This document shows positions 52,161 through 60,343 of a stretch of DNA of 64,000 nt, in pieces; position 1 is the first letter of the stretch; each line of letters opens with the position of its first letter. The notes below the pieces were generated by a model. It was not told the DNA's origin. It made no database searches and saw only the letters and a program-made list of their open reading frames with translations. Location: positions 1-64,000 of the forward strand of contig PHBU01000014.1 of NCBI GenBank assembly GCA_002840685.1. The letters run 5' to 3'. The DNA is from Chloroflexi bacterium HGW-Chloroflexi-6 (GTDB lineage Bacteria > Chloroflexota > Anaerolineae > Anaerolineales > Villigracilaceae). Position numbers and translations under genes: made by a program.

Positions 52161-53051
52161 TCAATCCGAAGCGGATTCGCGGAACAACATAACGCTCTTC
52201 TCTGACGCCTTGGCTTTATACATTGCGGTGTCGGCGTTTTTGAAAAGGATTTCAGCCGTTTCTCCATCTTCAGGGTAGATGGCAATACCGATACTTGCTT
52301 TGATGGAAAAAACGGTCCCATTCAACTCGCAGGGGTCAGCAAGCCGATTGACCATCTTTTCTGCAAGACGGATCACGCCGGCTTCCTGCTTGACTTCCAA
52401 CAACAGACACGCGAACTCATCGCCTCCCCAGCGGCTGACCGTGTCTTCTGCGCGGACGAAAGACTGCAAACGATCTGCCACCATCAGCAACACTTTGTCT
52501 CCCATATCATGGCCGTAAGTGTCGTTGATGTCCTTGAATTTGTCGAGGTCAATAAACAGGACGGCTAGCCCCCAACCGTGGCGTTTTGCCTGACTCAAGC
52601 CCTGTTCGAGACGCTGATCGAATAATACCCGGTTCGGAAGCCCCGTGAGCGCGTCCTGAAGCGCAATTTGTCGCGCTTCTTCCTCGTTAGCCTGGGATTG
52701 CGATAAATCGACAAGCGCTTCGGCCAGTTCATTCTTCGTTTCGGCAAGTTCAGATTCGATCACCACGCGTTCAGCCAGTTCCCTGGCGAGTTCGGCATTA
52801 ACCTGGTTTAAATCGTCCGCGGCCTGCGTCACTTTTTGCTCGACACCTTCGTTTTGGGTGACGGCTTGTTGAATGGTCTGCGGGGATGTCTTGGCCGTTT
52901 CCCCCTGCTTAAGAACTTCATTGACCACAGTAAGATCACTTGCGGCCTGCTTCACCGTTTTTTTGATCTTCTTGCTCTGGTTAAGCACACGTCCAAGCGA
53001 AACGCTTTTAGCAGGCGCCGGTTTTTTTGATTTTTTGGGTTTTGATTTCAT
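52161..53051 (-). CDS. Diguanylate cyclase (GGDEF) with coiled-coil N-terminus
   Basis: A 296-residue protein. Residues 1-120 are Lys-rich then coiled coil (DDLNQVNAELARELAERVVI). The GGDEF domain follows: DALTGLPNRVLFDQRLEQGL, DLDKFKDINDTYGHDMGDKV, and RWGGDEFACLL with an intact GGDEF. RAED lies five residues before it, matching the inhibitory I-site RxxD. No membrane segment or sensor domain is visible, so localisation or oligomerisation through the coiled coil may control it. ATG 53051 is chosen; a TTG start 78 bp upstream is possible. The 240 bp upstream show nothing I can name. Confidence 0.93.
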   Translation of the reverse strand: MKSKPKKSKKPAPAKSVSLGRVLNQSKKIKKTVKQAASDLTVVNEVLKQGETAKTSPQTIQQAVTQNEGVEQKVTQAADDLNQVNAELARELAERVVIESELAETKNELAEALVDLSQSQANEEEARQIALQDALTGLPNRVLFDQRLEQGLSQAKRHGWGLAVLFIDLDKFKDINDTYGHDMGDKVLLMVADRLQSFVRAEDTVSRWGGDEFACLLLEVKQEAGVIRLAEKMVNRLADPCELNGTVFSIKASIGIAIYPEDGETAEILFKNADTAMYKAKASEKSVMLFRESASD

Positions 53052-53291
53052 AAGATTAGCATTTAGACCGTACAACCTTGGTCCACCGATATCTTCGATG
53101 GGCTCGAATACGATCAAAACTTCTAACAAGAATCATATCACACCGGCCTGCTTTTGGATTGAACCCAATCCAAGGCCATTCCAAGAGCTGTTGAACATTA
53201 TGGCTGGCCAGATTTCGATACAAAGTGACTTTCAACACTTGAAATAAAAACAATATTAGAGTATTTTTATCTTAATATCCGATTTGGCATA

Positions 53292-53335
53292 TTGTGACTT
53301 ACATCACAACGATTTTGGAAAGCATGTTGTATATT
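53292..53335 (+). promoter_or_regulatory. nrfHA promoter with CRP/FNR-family activator site
   Basis: TTGTGA-N6-TCACAA (53292-53309) is a perfect palindrome matching the CRP consensus TGTGA-N6-TCACA. TATATT (53330-53335) is a good -10. If transcription starts near 53342, the site centre lies at -41.5, the position for class II activation by CRP/FNR-family proteins. Confidence 0.75.
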
Positions 53336-53372
53336 AAGGATAGATTAATTTCAGCAAAGATTCAGGTGAGCA

Positions 53373-53861
53373 ATGCAAAGATTCTTATTTATTCTGGCCG
53401 CAGTTGCGGCAGTCATGTCACTGGGAACGTTTGCCTACGTCAGCGGCGCAATTTCGTTCATGGGCAGCAACCCGGAAACCTGCGCCAACTGCCATGTGAT
53501 GGATTCCGCTTACGAAAATTGGATCCACGCTCCGCACGGGCGCGATGTGAAATGTGTCGACTGTCACCTGCCGCACGATAACCTGGTCAATTACTGGGTC
53601 GTCAAAGGACAAACCGGCATGCACGATGTTTACATGTTCACCACCGGCCAAATCCCCGACGCCATCCGCGCCAAGGCTGAGACAAAAGATGTAATCCAGC
53701 ACAACTGCGTGCGCTGCCACGAGCAAACTGTCGATGCGGTCGTGATGGGTCCGATGCAAAATGACCGCATGTGCTGGGAATGCCATCGCAACGTTGCGCA
53801 TGGCCCGCGCGGGGCCAGTATCGCCCCACAACAAGACTCTGCCATTTATCCTTCCAAATAA
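53373..53861 (+). CDS. nrfH: NrfH tetraheme cytochrome c (quinol dehydrogenase)
   Basis: A 162-residue protein with an N-terminal membrane anchor (FLFILAAVAAVMSLGTFAYV) and four heme sites CANCH, CVDCH, CVRCH and CWECH. NrfH takes electrons from menaquinol and hands them to NrfA on the outer face of the membrane. The Met-rich stretch FMGSNPETCANCHVM fits the unusual heme 1 ligation in the family. AGGTGA precedes the ATG. nrfA follows after 15 bp. Confidence 0.96.
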   Translation: MQRFLFILAAVAAVMSLGTFAYVSGAISFMGSNPETCANCHVMDSAYENWIHAPHGRDVKCVDCHLPHDNLVNYWVVKGQTGMHDVYMFTTGQIPDAIRAKAETKDVIQHNCVRCHEQTVDAVVMGPMQNDRMCWECHRNVAHGPRGASIAPQQDSAIYPSK

Positions 53862-53876
53862 TTTAGGAGAACATCC

Positions 53877-55211
53877 ATGAACAAATATGCCCTGATTTCC
53901 CTGGTCGGTGTGATCGTGCTGTTGGCTGCGGCCCTGATCGGCACGCTGGTCTTCATGCAAAATCGCCCGGTCGAATCGCGCGCCATCCAGACCATTTATG
54001 ATGTCGCGCCAATGGAACCGAATTCCGAACTTTGGGGGCGCAACTTCCCCAACCAGTATTCTTCGTTTTTGGATACCGGCGACAATACGGTGGACACCAC
54101 CTACGGCGGGTCGAGCAAGTTTTCACACCTCGAAAGAGATCCGCGTCAGGTGATCCTGTTCGCCAGCTACGGCTTCAGCCTGGAATACAACGATGACCGC
54201 GGCCATGAAAATGCGCTGACTGATGTGCGCGAGATCAAGCGTGTCAACGAAAAAACCCCCGGCACCTGCTATTCTTGCAAATCTTCTGATAACCCCGGCC
54301 TGTGGGCTGAAATGGGCATGGAAGCCTATGACAAAACGCTATTCTCGGAACTTGGGAAACACATCAACAACCCGATCGGTTGCGCCAACTGCCACGAGGC
54401 CGAAACCATGCGCCTGATCGTCACCAATCCGGCCCTTGAAGAAGCGCTCGAAGCTCAGGGCAAAGACTGGCGCACGTTCAGCCGACAGGAAATGCGCTCG
54501 CTCGTTTGCGCCAACTGCCACGTCGAGTACTACTTCAAGGGTGATGGCAAATACCTGACCTTCCCCTGGCAAAACGGCACCAAAGTGGAAGAAATGTATG
54601 AGTATTACACCGAGGTCGGTTTCAAAGATTGGGAATATCCCGAGGCCCTGACGCCGATGCTCAAGGCCCAGCACCCCGAATATGAGATGTTCACCGCCGG
54701 TTCGACCCATTTCAACGCCGGCGTGGCCTGCGCGGACTGCCACATGCCCTACGTCCGCGACGGCGCGGCCAAATACACCGACCACAACATCCGCAGCCCA
54801 TTGCTGCAAGCCGAACGCGCCTGTGGACAGTGCCACACCGATGTCGATTACGTAACCGGCCGCGTCAGCTTGATCCAGGATCAGGCCTACAATACCAAGA
54901 TCGCCACCGAAGATGCGATCGTGGATGCGATCAACGCCATCAAGGCTGCCACCGCCAACCCGGCCAGTGACCAGGCCCTGCTGGTGGAAGCGCGCGAACT
55001 GCACCGCCAGGCGCAGTTCTACTGGGACTTCGTCTCGGCAGAAAACTCGATGGGCTTCCACAACCCGGAATATGTTTTGAAAATTCTGGCCGAATCGACC
55101 AACCTGGCCCGCCAGGCCCAGATGAAAGCCTCCCAGGCTGCGAACGACCCCAGCCTGCTCGAAATCGATACCTATTACCTGGACCAGGAAGCCGGCGCGC
55201 TGGCGCCCTAA
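53877..55211 (+). CDS. nrfA: NrfA cytochrome c nitrite reductase (ammonia-forming)
   Basis: A 444-residue pentaheme enzyme that reduces nitrite to ammonium with six electrons. The N-terminal anchor ISLVGVIVLLAAALIGTLVF is followed by the active-site heme CYSCK (the CxxCK with Lys ligand) and four CxxCH: CANCHEAE, CANCHVEYYF, CADCHMPY and CGQCHTDVDY. The catalytic Arg/Tyr/His set is consistent (VEYYF region; HFNAGVACADCH). It forms the NrfHA complex with the preceding gene. Confidence 0.97.
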   Translation: MNKYALISLVGVIVLLAAALIGTLVFMQNRPVESRAIQTIYDVAPMEPNSELWGRNFPNQYSSFLDTGDNTVDTTYGGSSKFSHLERDPRQVILFASYGFSLEYNDDRGHENALTDVREIKRVNEKTPGTCYSCKSSDNPGLWAEMGMEAYDKTLFSELGKHINNPIGCANCHEAETMRLIVTNPALEEALEAQGKDWRTFSRQEMRSLVCANCHVEYYFKGDGKYLTFPWQNGTKVEEMYEYYTEVGFKDWEYPEALTPMLKAQHPEYEMFTAGSTHFNAGVACADCHMPYVRDGAAKYTDHNIRSPLLQAERACGQCHTDVDYVTGRVSLIQDQAYNTKIATEDAIVDAINAIKAATANPASDQALLVEARELHRQAQFYWDFVSAENSMGFHNPEYVLKILAESTNLARQAQMKASQAANDPSLLEIDTYYLDQEAGALAP

Positions 55212-55228
55212 AGCCCGCTGATTAAATC

Positions 55229-55262
55229 AAAAATGCCCTCGGCCAAAAACCGGGGGCATTTT
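55229..55262 (+). terminator. Terminator of nrfHA
   Basis: Arms AAAAATGCCC and GGGCATTTT with an inner CTCGG/CCGGG pairing, between the convergent nrfA and transglycosylase genes. It can serve both strands. Confidence 0.9.
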
Positions 55263-55268
55263 CTTGTT

Positions 55269-55976
55269 CTAAGGGTTGATGCCGAGTCTGGCGCGAGCCT
55301 TGGCGCACAGGCTGGCTCCCCCGGCCTTGAGCCATTCGTCGAGCCGGGCGCTTTCGGCGCGATTTTGGCTGGCGTCTTCATAGATTCCGCTGCCCCAGTA
55401 GGCATAACGGATGGTTTCAGCGGGCCAACGCGATTCCAAGCGCCCGATAACGCCGATCCCGCCGTTGTAGCCGGCAAAAGCCAGGCGCGGATTGCCCGCA
55501 GCGGTCTCGAGTGAGCGGCGCAGGTAATCCATGCCGCGCAGGGCATTGGTATCCGGGTTCGACATGCTTTCGCCAGCCTTGAAGTGAAACGGCATGACCT
55601 GGAACAAACCGGTCGCCCCGGCGCTGGAACTGATGTCGGGATGCCCGCACGACTCGATCTGCATAACGGTCGCCGCCAGGTTGGGGTCCAGTCCGTGCTC
55701 GGAGGCCCAACGGGCGATATTGCCGGCCCAATACTGCACTTCGGGCGTGAACAGAGGGGCAATCTGCCCGCCAGAGACATCCTGACGGGCAGCGGGAGCA
55801 GCCTGGACTTCGGACTGCGAGCCAGAGTCAGAAAGGCCTCCTGCCAGCGTTGCCAGCAGGAGGCCGACCAATAACGCTGCTAAAGGTGGTATCACAAAGC
55901 CAGGCAGACAGCCGCTTGATTGCCGGGCTGTCTGCCTGCGGTTACGGGAGTTGGGGACGGAGCGTGAATAGGTCAT
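55269..55976 (-). CDS. Lytic transglycosylase (SLT family)
   Basis: A 235-residue exported murein hydrolase. An N-terminal basic region is followed by a membrane/signal helix (LAALLVGLLLATLAGGL, about 33-49). The SLT domain spans about 80-230: LAATVMQIESCGHPD with catalytic Glu, SSAGATGLFQVMPFH, and AFAGYNGGIGVI. It cleaves peptidoglycan glycan strands. The GMC-like order 'Q(I/E)ES.G...SSAGA.GLFQ' is standard. Confidence 0.92.
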   Translation of the reverse strand: MTYSRSVPNSRNRRQTARQSSGCLPGFVIPPLAALLVGLLLATLAGGLSDSGSQSEVQAAPAARQDVSGGQIAPLFTPEVQYWAGNIARWASEHGLDPNLAATVMQIESCGHPDISSSAGATGLFQVMPFHFKAGESMSNPDTNALRGMDYLRRSLETAAGNPRLAFAGYNGGIGVIGRLESRWPAETIRYAYWGSGIYEDASQNRAESARLDEWLKAGGASLCAKARARLGINP

Positions 55977-56030
55977 GGCACAAATAGGTTGAAAGGTCCG
56001 CTCGGTAAGTGGTGCGGGGCAGGGGTGGAT

Positions 56031-56834
56031 TTATTTATCTTCGTAAGGGTCAGGAACGTTGGCAAGATTATGATAGGTCGGTTCGGAGCGCTCGGAGCGT
56101 GGCTGGAAGCTGACTGGTTCGGGGCGGGGAGCGGGGCGCGGGGGCGCAGCGCGCATGTTCGAGGCGGTGGTGATGATCGGACGCCCGCTGTTGTTGTTAT
56201 TATTGAAGGGTCGCGGGGTCATGGCCGTGTTGGTTACCGGACGATAATTGGTGTTGTGGTTGTCACGGGCAGCGGGCTGCTGGGTCGGGGCCGAGCGGCG
56301 CTGGCGCGAATCGGCCATGGAGAACATACGATCTCCGGCGATGGAAAACGAGCCAATGATCAGGATGCGGATAACCCAGACCATGATCGCCACGAAGACC
56401 GGCACAACCGTGCGGACGGTATCGCCGCCGACCACCGCTGCGCCCTGGCTGGCATGGGTCGAGATCGCCACAGAAACACCCCACCAGGTGAGAGATGCGT
56501 TCATGGCCGCCGCCAAAAGCCAGGCCCCAAACAGGTACCAGACTTCAGCCGGTTCATCCGAGCCTTGCTCGGGGGTAAAGATGCGCGCAATGCCGGCAAA
56601 GTCAATACCGCAAAACGCGATCGAAAGCATGGTTGCCCATTTGATGCCCAAAAATTTCAAGTCGCCCAAGACATCATGCAGGGCAAACTCGGTGGTGCTG
56701 AAGTTGAAAATCTCAAAAGCAATCAGCGCGCCAAAAATCATAAAGCCAAAGGCTTTGCCACGCTGGCCTACGAACCCATTCCAGGCCCGGTTAAGACTGA
56801 CATCAAGTGAGTGGGAGCGCAATGTATTGTTCAT
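56031..56834 (-). CDS. Four-helix membrane protein with disordered tail
   Basis: A 267-residue protein. The first 175 residues contain four membrane segments (AFGFMIFGALIAFEIFNF; WATMLSIAFCGIDFAGIARI; WYLFGAWLLAAAMNASLTWW; VVPVFVAIMVWVIRILIIGS). The last 90 residues are low complexity, rich in Asn, Pro and Arg, including NNNNNSG and APPRPAPRPEP. I do not recognise the family. Its promoter carries a doubled 16-bp dyad operator, so it is tightly regulated by an unknown factor encoded elsewhere. Confidence 0.75.
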   Translation of the reverse strand: MNNTLRSHSLDVSLNRAWNGFVGQRGKAFGFMIFGALIAFEIFNFSTTEFALHDVLGDLKFLGIKWATMLSIAFCGIDFAGIARIFTPEQGSDEPAEVWYLFGAWLLAAAMNASLTWWGVSVAISTHASQGAAVVGGDTVRTVVPVFVAIMVWVIRILIIGSFSIAGDRMFSMADSRQRRSAPTQQPAARDNHNTNYRPVTNTAMTPRPFNNNNNSGRPIITTASNMRAAPPRPAPRPEPVSFQPRSERSEPTYHNLANVPDPYEDK

Positions 56835-56857
56835 GGGGACCTCCTGTCCTATAAATA

Positions 56858-56910
56858 TAGAAACTTTGTTCTATTTACAAACATTATAGAACAAAGTTTC
56901 TAATTGTCAA
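56858..56910 (-). promoter_or_regulatory. Strong promoter with two 16-bp dyad operators
   Basis: On the minus strand TTGACA (56910-56905), a 16-base spacer and TATAAT (56888-56883) are both consensus. TAGAACAAAGTTTCTA (56887-56902) covers the spacer and the -10 edge. Its exact reverse complement TAGAAACTTTGTTCTA lies downstream at 56858-56873. Each copy is itself a dyad (TAGAA-N6-TTCTA). Repression by a dimeric regulator is expected. Confidence 0.85.
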
Positions 56911-56931
56911 GAGTCAATTCTGACTCTCTTA

Positions 56932-58059
56932 TTATGGACAGGCGTTTTCTAAATGGCTATCGAAGGTTTCGGCAAAGATATGCAAACCGGAGTCGTCACA
57001 ACGGGCGCGGAAGTAGTAATAAGGGGTCTGGGCCGGGAAAGCCACCGCCTGCAAAGCCCCCAGGGCCGGGTTGGCGATCGGCGCGGGCGGCAGCCCATCC
57101 ACCTGGTAGGTATTATACGGAGAATTAACTGCCAGATCATCCAGCGAGAGCGGCGATTTCCACCAGAGAGGATCGTAACCGATCGCATACTGGATGGTCG
57201 GATCGGTTTGCAGGCGCATGCCGGCTGCCAGCCGGTTCAGGAAAACCGAGGCAATCATCGGCTGCTCATCGACCACAACTGCCTCGCGTTGGACAATCGA
57301 AGCCAGGGTTACGGACTGGTAAACGTCCAGGCCCTGGCGAGTAAAACCAGAACGCAGATCAGAGCGCAGGTTGAGCGCAAAATTGTTCAGCATCGTCCGC
57401 ACCAGGTCTGTGGCGTTGATGCCGCGCGGCAAAACGTAGGTATCGGGCAAAAGAAACCCTTCGGCGGTCGCGCCCTGCGGCAGGAAGTCAAACCCGGCGG
57501 GTGGAGATTTGGCGGCAGCCAGGAACTCTTCAGGCGTAATGCTTAAGCCCGAGGTCGGCAGGCTGGCGGCGATCTCCTCCATGCGCCAGCCGGGCAGGAT
57601 GACGAATTTGATCTGGGTCGGGGTTGCATCCTGCAAACGGGTGGCAACCTGCAAAGGCGAAAGCGCCGGGCTGAGGGTGAATTCGCCAGCCTGCAGGCGG
57701 GTTTCGATCCCGCTGTAGATCAGGTAAGCGCGGAAGGCAGCGCCATCGGGCACAAAACCTTCCTGTTCGAGGCGGTAGGCCACTTCCGAAGCGCCCTCAC
57801 CGGGCCCGATGACAAAGACCCCCTCCACGCCATATGGGTTGGCGGGGCTGGTCAGCAGGCCGTCATACCACAGCACCAGCGCGGAGTATTGCAGGCGTTT
57901 GGCGAATCCCAAGGAGTCCGAGGATGGCCCGACCATGCGTTCGGCCAACAGCGGGGTTGCCAGAACAGCAAGAAACACGCCCAAAAGAAGCAGGAAGAAC
58001 AAAATCAGGCCGCAAGACAGGCTTTGCCTTGGGCGGCGTTTGCGTGAAGTAGTGCTCAT
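56932..58059 (-). CDS. mltG: Endolytic murein transglycosylase MltG
   Basis: A 375-residue YceG-like protein that cuts nascent peptidoglycan and ends glycan chains. It has an N-terminal membrane anchor (SLSCGLILFFLLLLGVFLAV), the LysM-like region GEGASEVAYRLEQEGFV, and the catalytic core SIVQREAVV with the conserved Glu, then LQTDPTIQYAIG and SPYNTYQVDGLPPAPIANPA. ATG 58059 is chosen since it follows the ruvX stop by one base. The ruvX-mltG pairing is common in bacteria. Confidence 0.95.
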   Translation of the reverse strand: MSTTSRKRRPRQSLSCGLILFFLLLLGVFLAVLATPLLAERMVGPSSDSLGFAKRLQYSALVLWYDGLLTSPANPYGVEGVFVIGPGEGASEVAYRLEQEGFVPDGAAFRAYLIYSGIETRLQAGEFTLSPALSPLQVATRLQDATPTQIKFVILPGWRMEEIAASLPTSGLSITPEEFLAAAKSPPAGFDFLPQGATAEGFLLPDTYVLPRGINATDLVRTMLNNFALNLRSDLRSGFTRQGLDVYQSVTLASIVQREAVVVDEQPMIASVFLNRLAAGMRLQTDPTIQYAIGYDPLWWKSPLSLDDLAVNSPYNTYQVDGLPPAPIANPALGALQAVAFPAQTPYYYFRARCDDSGLHIFAETFDSHLENACP

Positions 58060-58060
58060 G

Positions 58061-58486
58061 TCACTCCAGGGGAGAATGCTCAAGCGTATCCAGGTAGGAT
58101 TGCAACAGAACCGCAGCGGCGTGATCGTCAAGGTGCCCGGCGCGCTTGCTGCGGCCAAAGCCCATCGCGCGCGCGGCAGCTTGCGCATCGCGGGTGGTCA
58201 TGGCCTCGTCCCACAGCAAGATCGGGATCGCGGTTTGCAGGCCAAGCGCCTCAGAGAAACGGGCCGCGCTGCGCCCGGCTACGTTTGGCAATCCGTCGAC
58301 CTGGAAGGACTGGCCGACCAGGATCAGCCCAACCGCCTGTGTGGATGCGACTTCAGCCACGCGGGCGGCATCCAGCGGCCGCGAGATATGCTTGAGCACC
58401 TGCAATGGGCGCGCCAGTCGGGCGGTTTCATCGCTGAGTGCCAGACCGATCCGTTTTTCACCATGATCAACAGCAAGAATACGCAT
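58061..58486 (-). CDS. ruvX: RuvX/YqgF family putative Holliday-junction resolvase or rRNA processing factor
   Basis: A 141-residue RNase-H-like protein: MRILAVDHGEKRIGLALSDE at the start, LILVGQSFQVDG in the middle, then LLWDEAMTTRDAQ and LDDHAAAVLLQSYL. The acidic residues expected for metal binding (Asp7, Glu of WDE, Asp of DDH) are present. The family acts in 16S rRNA 5' maturation and has been proposed as a resolvase. It lies one base before mltG. Confidence 0.93.
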   Translation of the reverse strand: MRILAVDHGEKRIGLALSDETARLARPLQVLKHISRPLDAARVAEVASTQAVGLILVGQSFQVDGLPNVAGRSAARFSEALGLQTAIPILLWDEAMTTRDAQAAARAMGFGRSKRAGHLDDHAAAVLLQSYLDTLEHSPLE

Positions 58487-58527
58487 GATCCAATCCTAAA
58501 ATATTCATCGAACCGTCAGTACAAATC

Positions 58528-60012
58528 TCAAAATCCCGAAGAAAACGAGATCCGAAACGGCAAGACCGGCAGCCACGGCCACCAGACCGGGCGCACAGAA
58601 ACCGTCGGGGCCAGGCTCAGGTTGAAAGCCTCGGTCAACAGGCTGGCGGCGCGGCGTGGGGTGCGCCCCTGCACCAACGCCAGGGCTTCGGCCGGCGCCA
58701 CCTGCAACTGAATGGAACGCGCCGCCTGCACCTGCCAGCGTGCCAGCCCATCGGCATCCTGTAGCGGCGTTGAAACCGATTTGACGGTCAACGTCCCAGG
58801 GCGGGGAGCATAGCCGGGCGGCAGGGCGGCGTCCAGCGCAAAGGCGGCCAACTGGCGCAGATCGGCATCGGCGGCGTAAGCGGCCTCGAAACGGGCACGC
58901 AAACTGAGGGTCAGCGTGTCCGCGGGCGCGCCGGGAGACGGGACAAACTGCTCTTCGAGCACATCCACCAATTTAACCGAATCGGCCAGGAGCAGATCGC
59001 CCGTTTTTAATTCCGCGGAAATTTGCGCGCGGGCTTGTTCGGATAGTTTTTTCAGCAGACTGGCGCGCAATTGCTCGCGGTCCTGGTCGCTGGGGACGGC
59101 CCCGCGCCGGTCGCTGCCACCCGTCGCCGGTTGCGGGTTGCGGACGGTCAGACTCAGCCCGAGCTGACTCTGGAAAGCGCTGATGGCATCCGCCGCGACA
59201 TTGGCCGCTGCGCCGCCTGAAACGGCGCGCACGCGGGCTGTGACCGGGTCGGCATCGCCAGCCGGGACAAGCACGCTGGACAGGGTCTCAAAGGCCTGTG
59301 GGACGCTCTCACGGGTCAGCAGGATCGTCCCGGCCGGCACGCGAATGGCTTGATCGGTCTGGTTTTTGAATTCGACGCTGGTCTGGGCTTTTGCGCCAGG
59401 CAGGTCGGCCAGGCCGGTCGCCGGGGCCGAGGCGCTGGTCTGCAGGTCGAGCGTCAGCCGCCGGATGGGGATCTCGCCCGAAAGGTAGACCTGGGCGGTA
59501 TCAGCGCGCGCCACAACCGGCAGGGTAATACTCTGCTCACGGATGGGCGGCACAACCCGCACTTCGGCGGAGGGCAGGAAGAGCAGGGCGATCAGCAGCA
59601 GGGCCAGCACTCCCGCCGCGAAAACGCCAATGCGAGCCGGCAGGTTCAACCGATACGGGTCGCCGGGCAGCAGGGCGCGCAAAGCGCGCAGGTCAAGCCG
59701 GCGCGGAGCCGGGAAGTTAAAGGCTTCGACCGCCTGCCAGGCCTTGCGCTGGGCTTGCTTGGTGGTGCGAAAACAGGGGATTTTTTGCTCACGGGCCGCC
59801 CACCAGATGCCCGCATCACGGGTCACCAGGCCAATCTCCGCGCCCAGGGTTTTGGCATGGCGGCGCAGCAGGGTCAGGTCGAGCGGACGCACATCGACCC
59901 CTCCGCGATTCGGCCAGACCAGCAAAATGCGCGGGGTCTTGGCCCACGACATGCGATCGCGGATCGAAACCAGGTTATCGTGAGATTCGAGGTGCAGCAG
60001 GGTGGTTTTCAT
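58528..60012 (-). CDS. Membrane-anchored baseplate-J-like protein
   Basis: A 494-residue protein. Residues 1-110 form a cytoplasmic alpha/beta domain (RILLVWPNRGGVDVRPLDLT). One membrane helix is at about 127-145 (IGVFAAGVLALLLIALLFLP). The outer 340 residues are beta-rich and resemble the baseplate J/gp47 domain (SVEFKNQTDQAIRVPAGTIL; VTARVRAVSGGAAANVAADA). It contains no phage neighbours, and such single-helix J-like proteins occur as chromosomal genes in Chloroflexota. Function unknown; an envelope role is inferred from topology and the mltG context. Confidence 0.8.
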   Translation of the reverse strand: MKTTLLHLESHDNLVSIRDRMSWAKTPRILLVWPNRGGVDVRPLDLTLLRRHAKTLGAEIGLVTRDAGIWWAAREQKIPCFRTTKQAQRKAWQAVEAFNFPAPRRLDLRALRALLPGDPYRLNLPARIGVFAAGVLALLLIALLFLPSAEVRVVPPIREQSITLPVVARADTAQVYLSGEIPIRRLTLDLQTSASAPATGLADLPGAKAQTSVEFKNQTDQAIRVPAGTILLTRESVPQAFETLSSVLVPAGDADPVTARVRAVSGGAAANVAADAISAFQSQLGLSLTVRNPQPATGGSDRRGAVPSDQDREQLRASLLKKLSEQARAQISAELKTGDLLLADSVKLVDVLEEQFVPSPGAPADTLTLSLRARFEAAYAADADLRQLAAFALDAALPPGYAPRPGTLTVKSVSTPLQDADGLARWQVQAARSIQLQVAPAEALALVQGRTPRRAASLLTEAFNLSLAPTVSVRPVWWPWLPVLPFRISFSSGF

Positions 60013-60115
60013 GCAAGGGAATTATAAACCAGGCCCAGAACGTTTAACGCAAAGGCGTAAGGGCAATCGCAGCTAATTTTTTCGTTGGAAATCATCAACT
60101 TCTGCCGGTTCCGGC

Positions 60116-60217
60116 GCGGCTAAAGCCGCTACTCATGGCATGAAAGTCCTTCGGACTGGTGCTTTTAGCCCCGAAGGGGCTTCCATGAAATGAGCCAGGG
60201 CTTTTGCGAAGCACCCT
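60116..60217 (+). repeat. Cluster of short stable hairpins (REP-like element)
   Basis: Within the 331-bp gap 60013-60343 four small hairpins follow one another: GCGGCTAAAGCCGC (60116-60129), AGTCCTTCGGACT (60145-60157), TAGCCCCGAAGGGGCTT (60167-60183) and an AGGGC...GCaCCCT stem near 60197-60217. The sequence ATGAAA recurs between them. This is the look of dispersed intergenic palindromic repeats. The rest of the gap holds a degenerate CGCAAAGGCG/CGCCTTTGCG pair (60049 and 60317) and no coding signal. Confidence 0.65.
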
Positions 60218-60343
60218 GTGGGTAGCCCGTTGGCGAATCTGCAAAAATCACCGCAACTCTGGATTTAGATGCAATCGCCCTTGTAAGGGTGCAGAGAGCA
60301 AGAAACCTCCGCGCCTTTGCGCCTCGGAGTTAAGATTTTTTGT

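Noticed and set aside
58528..60012. Prophage or contractile injection system suggested by the baseplate-J-like domain
   Set aside because: No other phage or tail gene is present; the protein is membrane anchored and surrounded by housekeeping genes.
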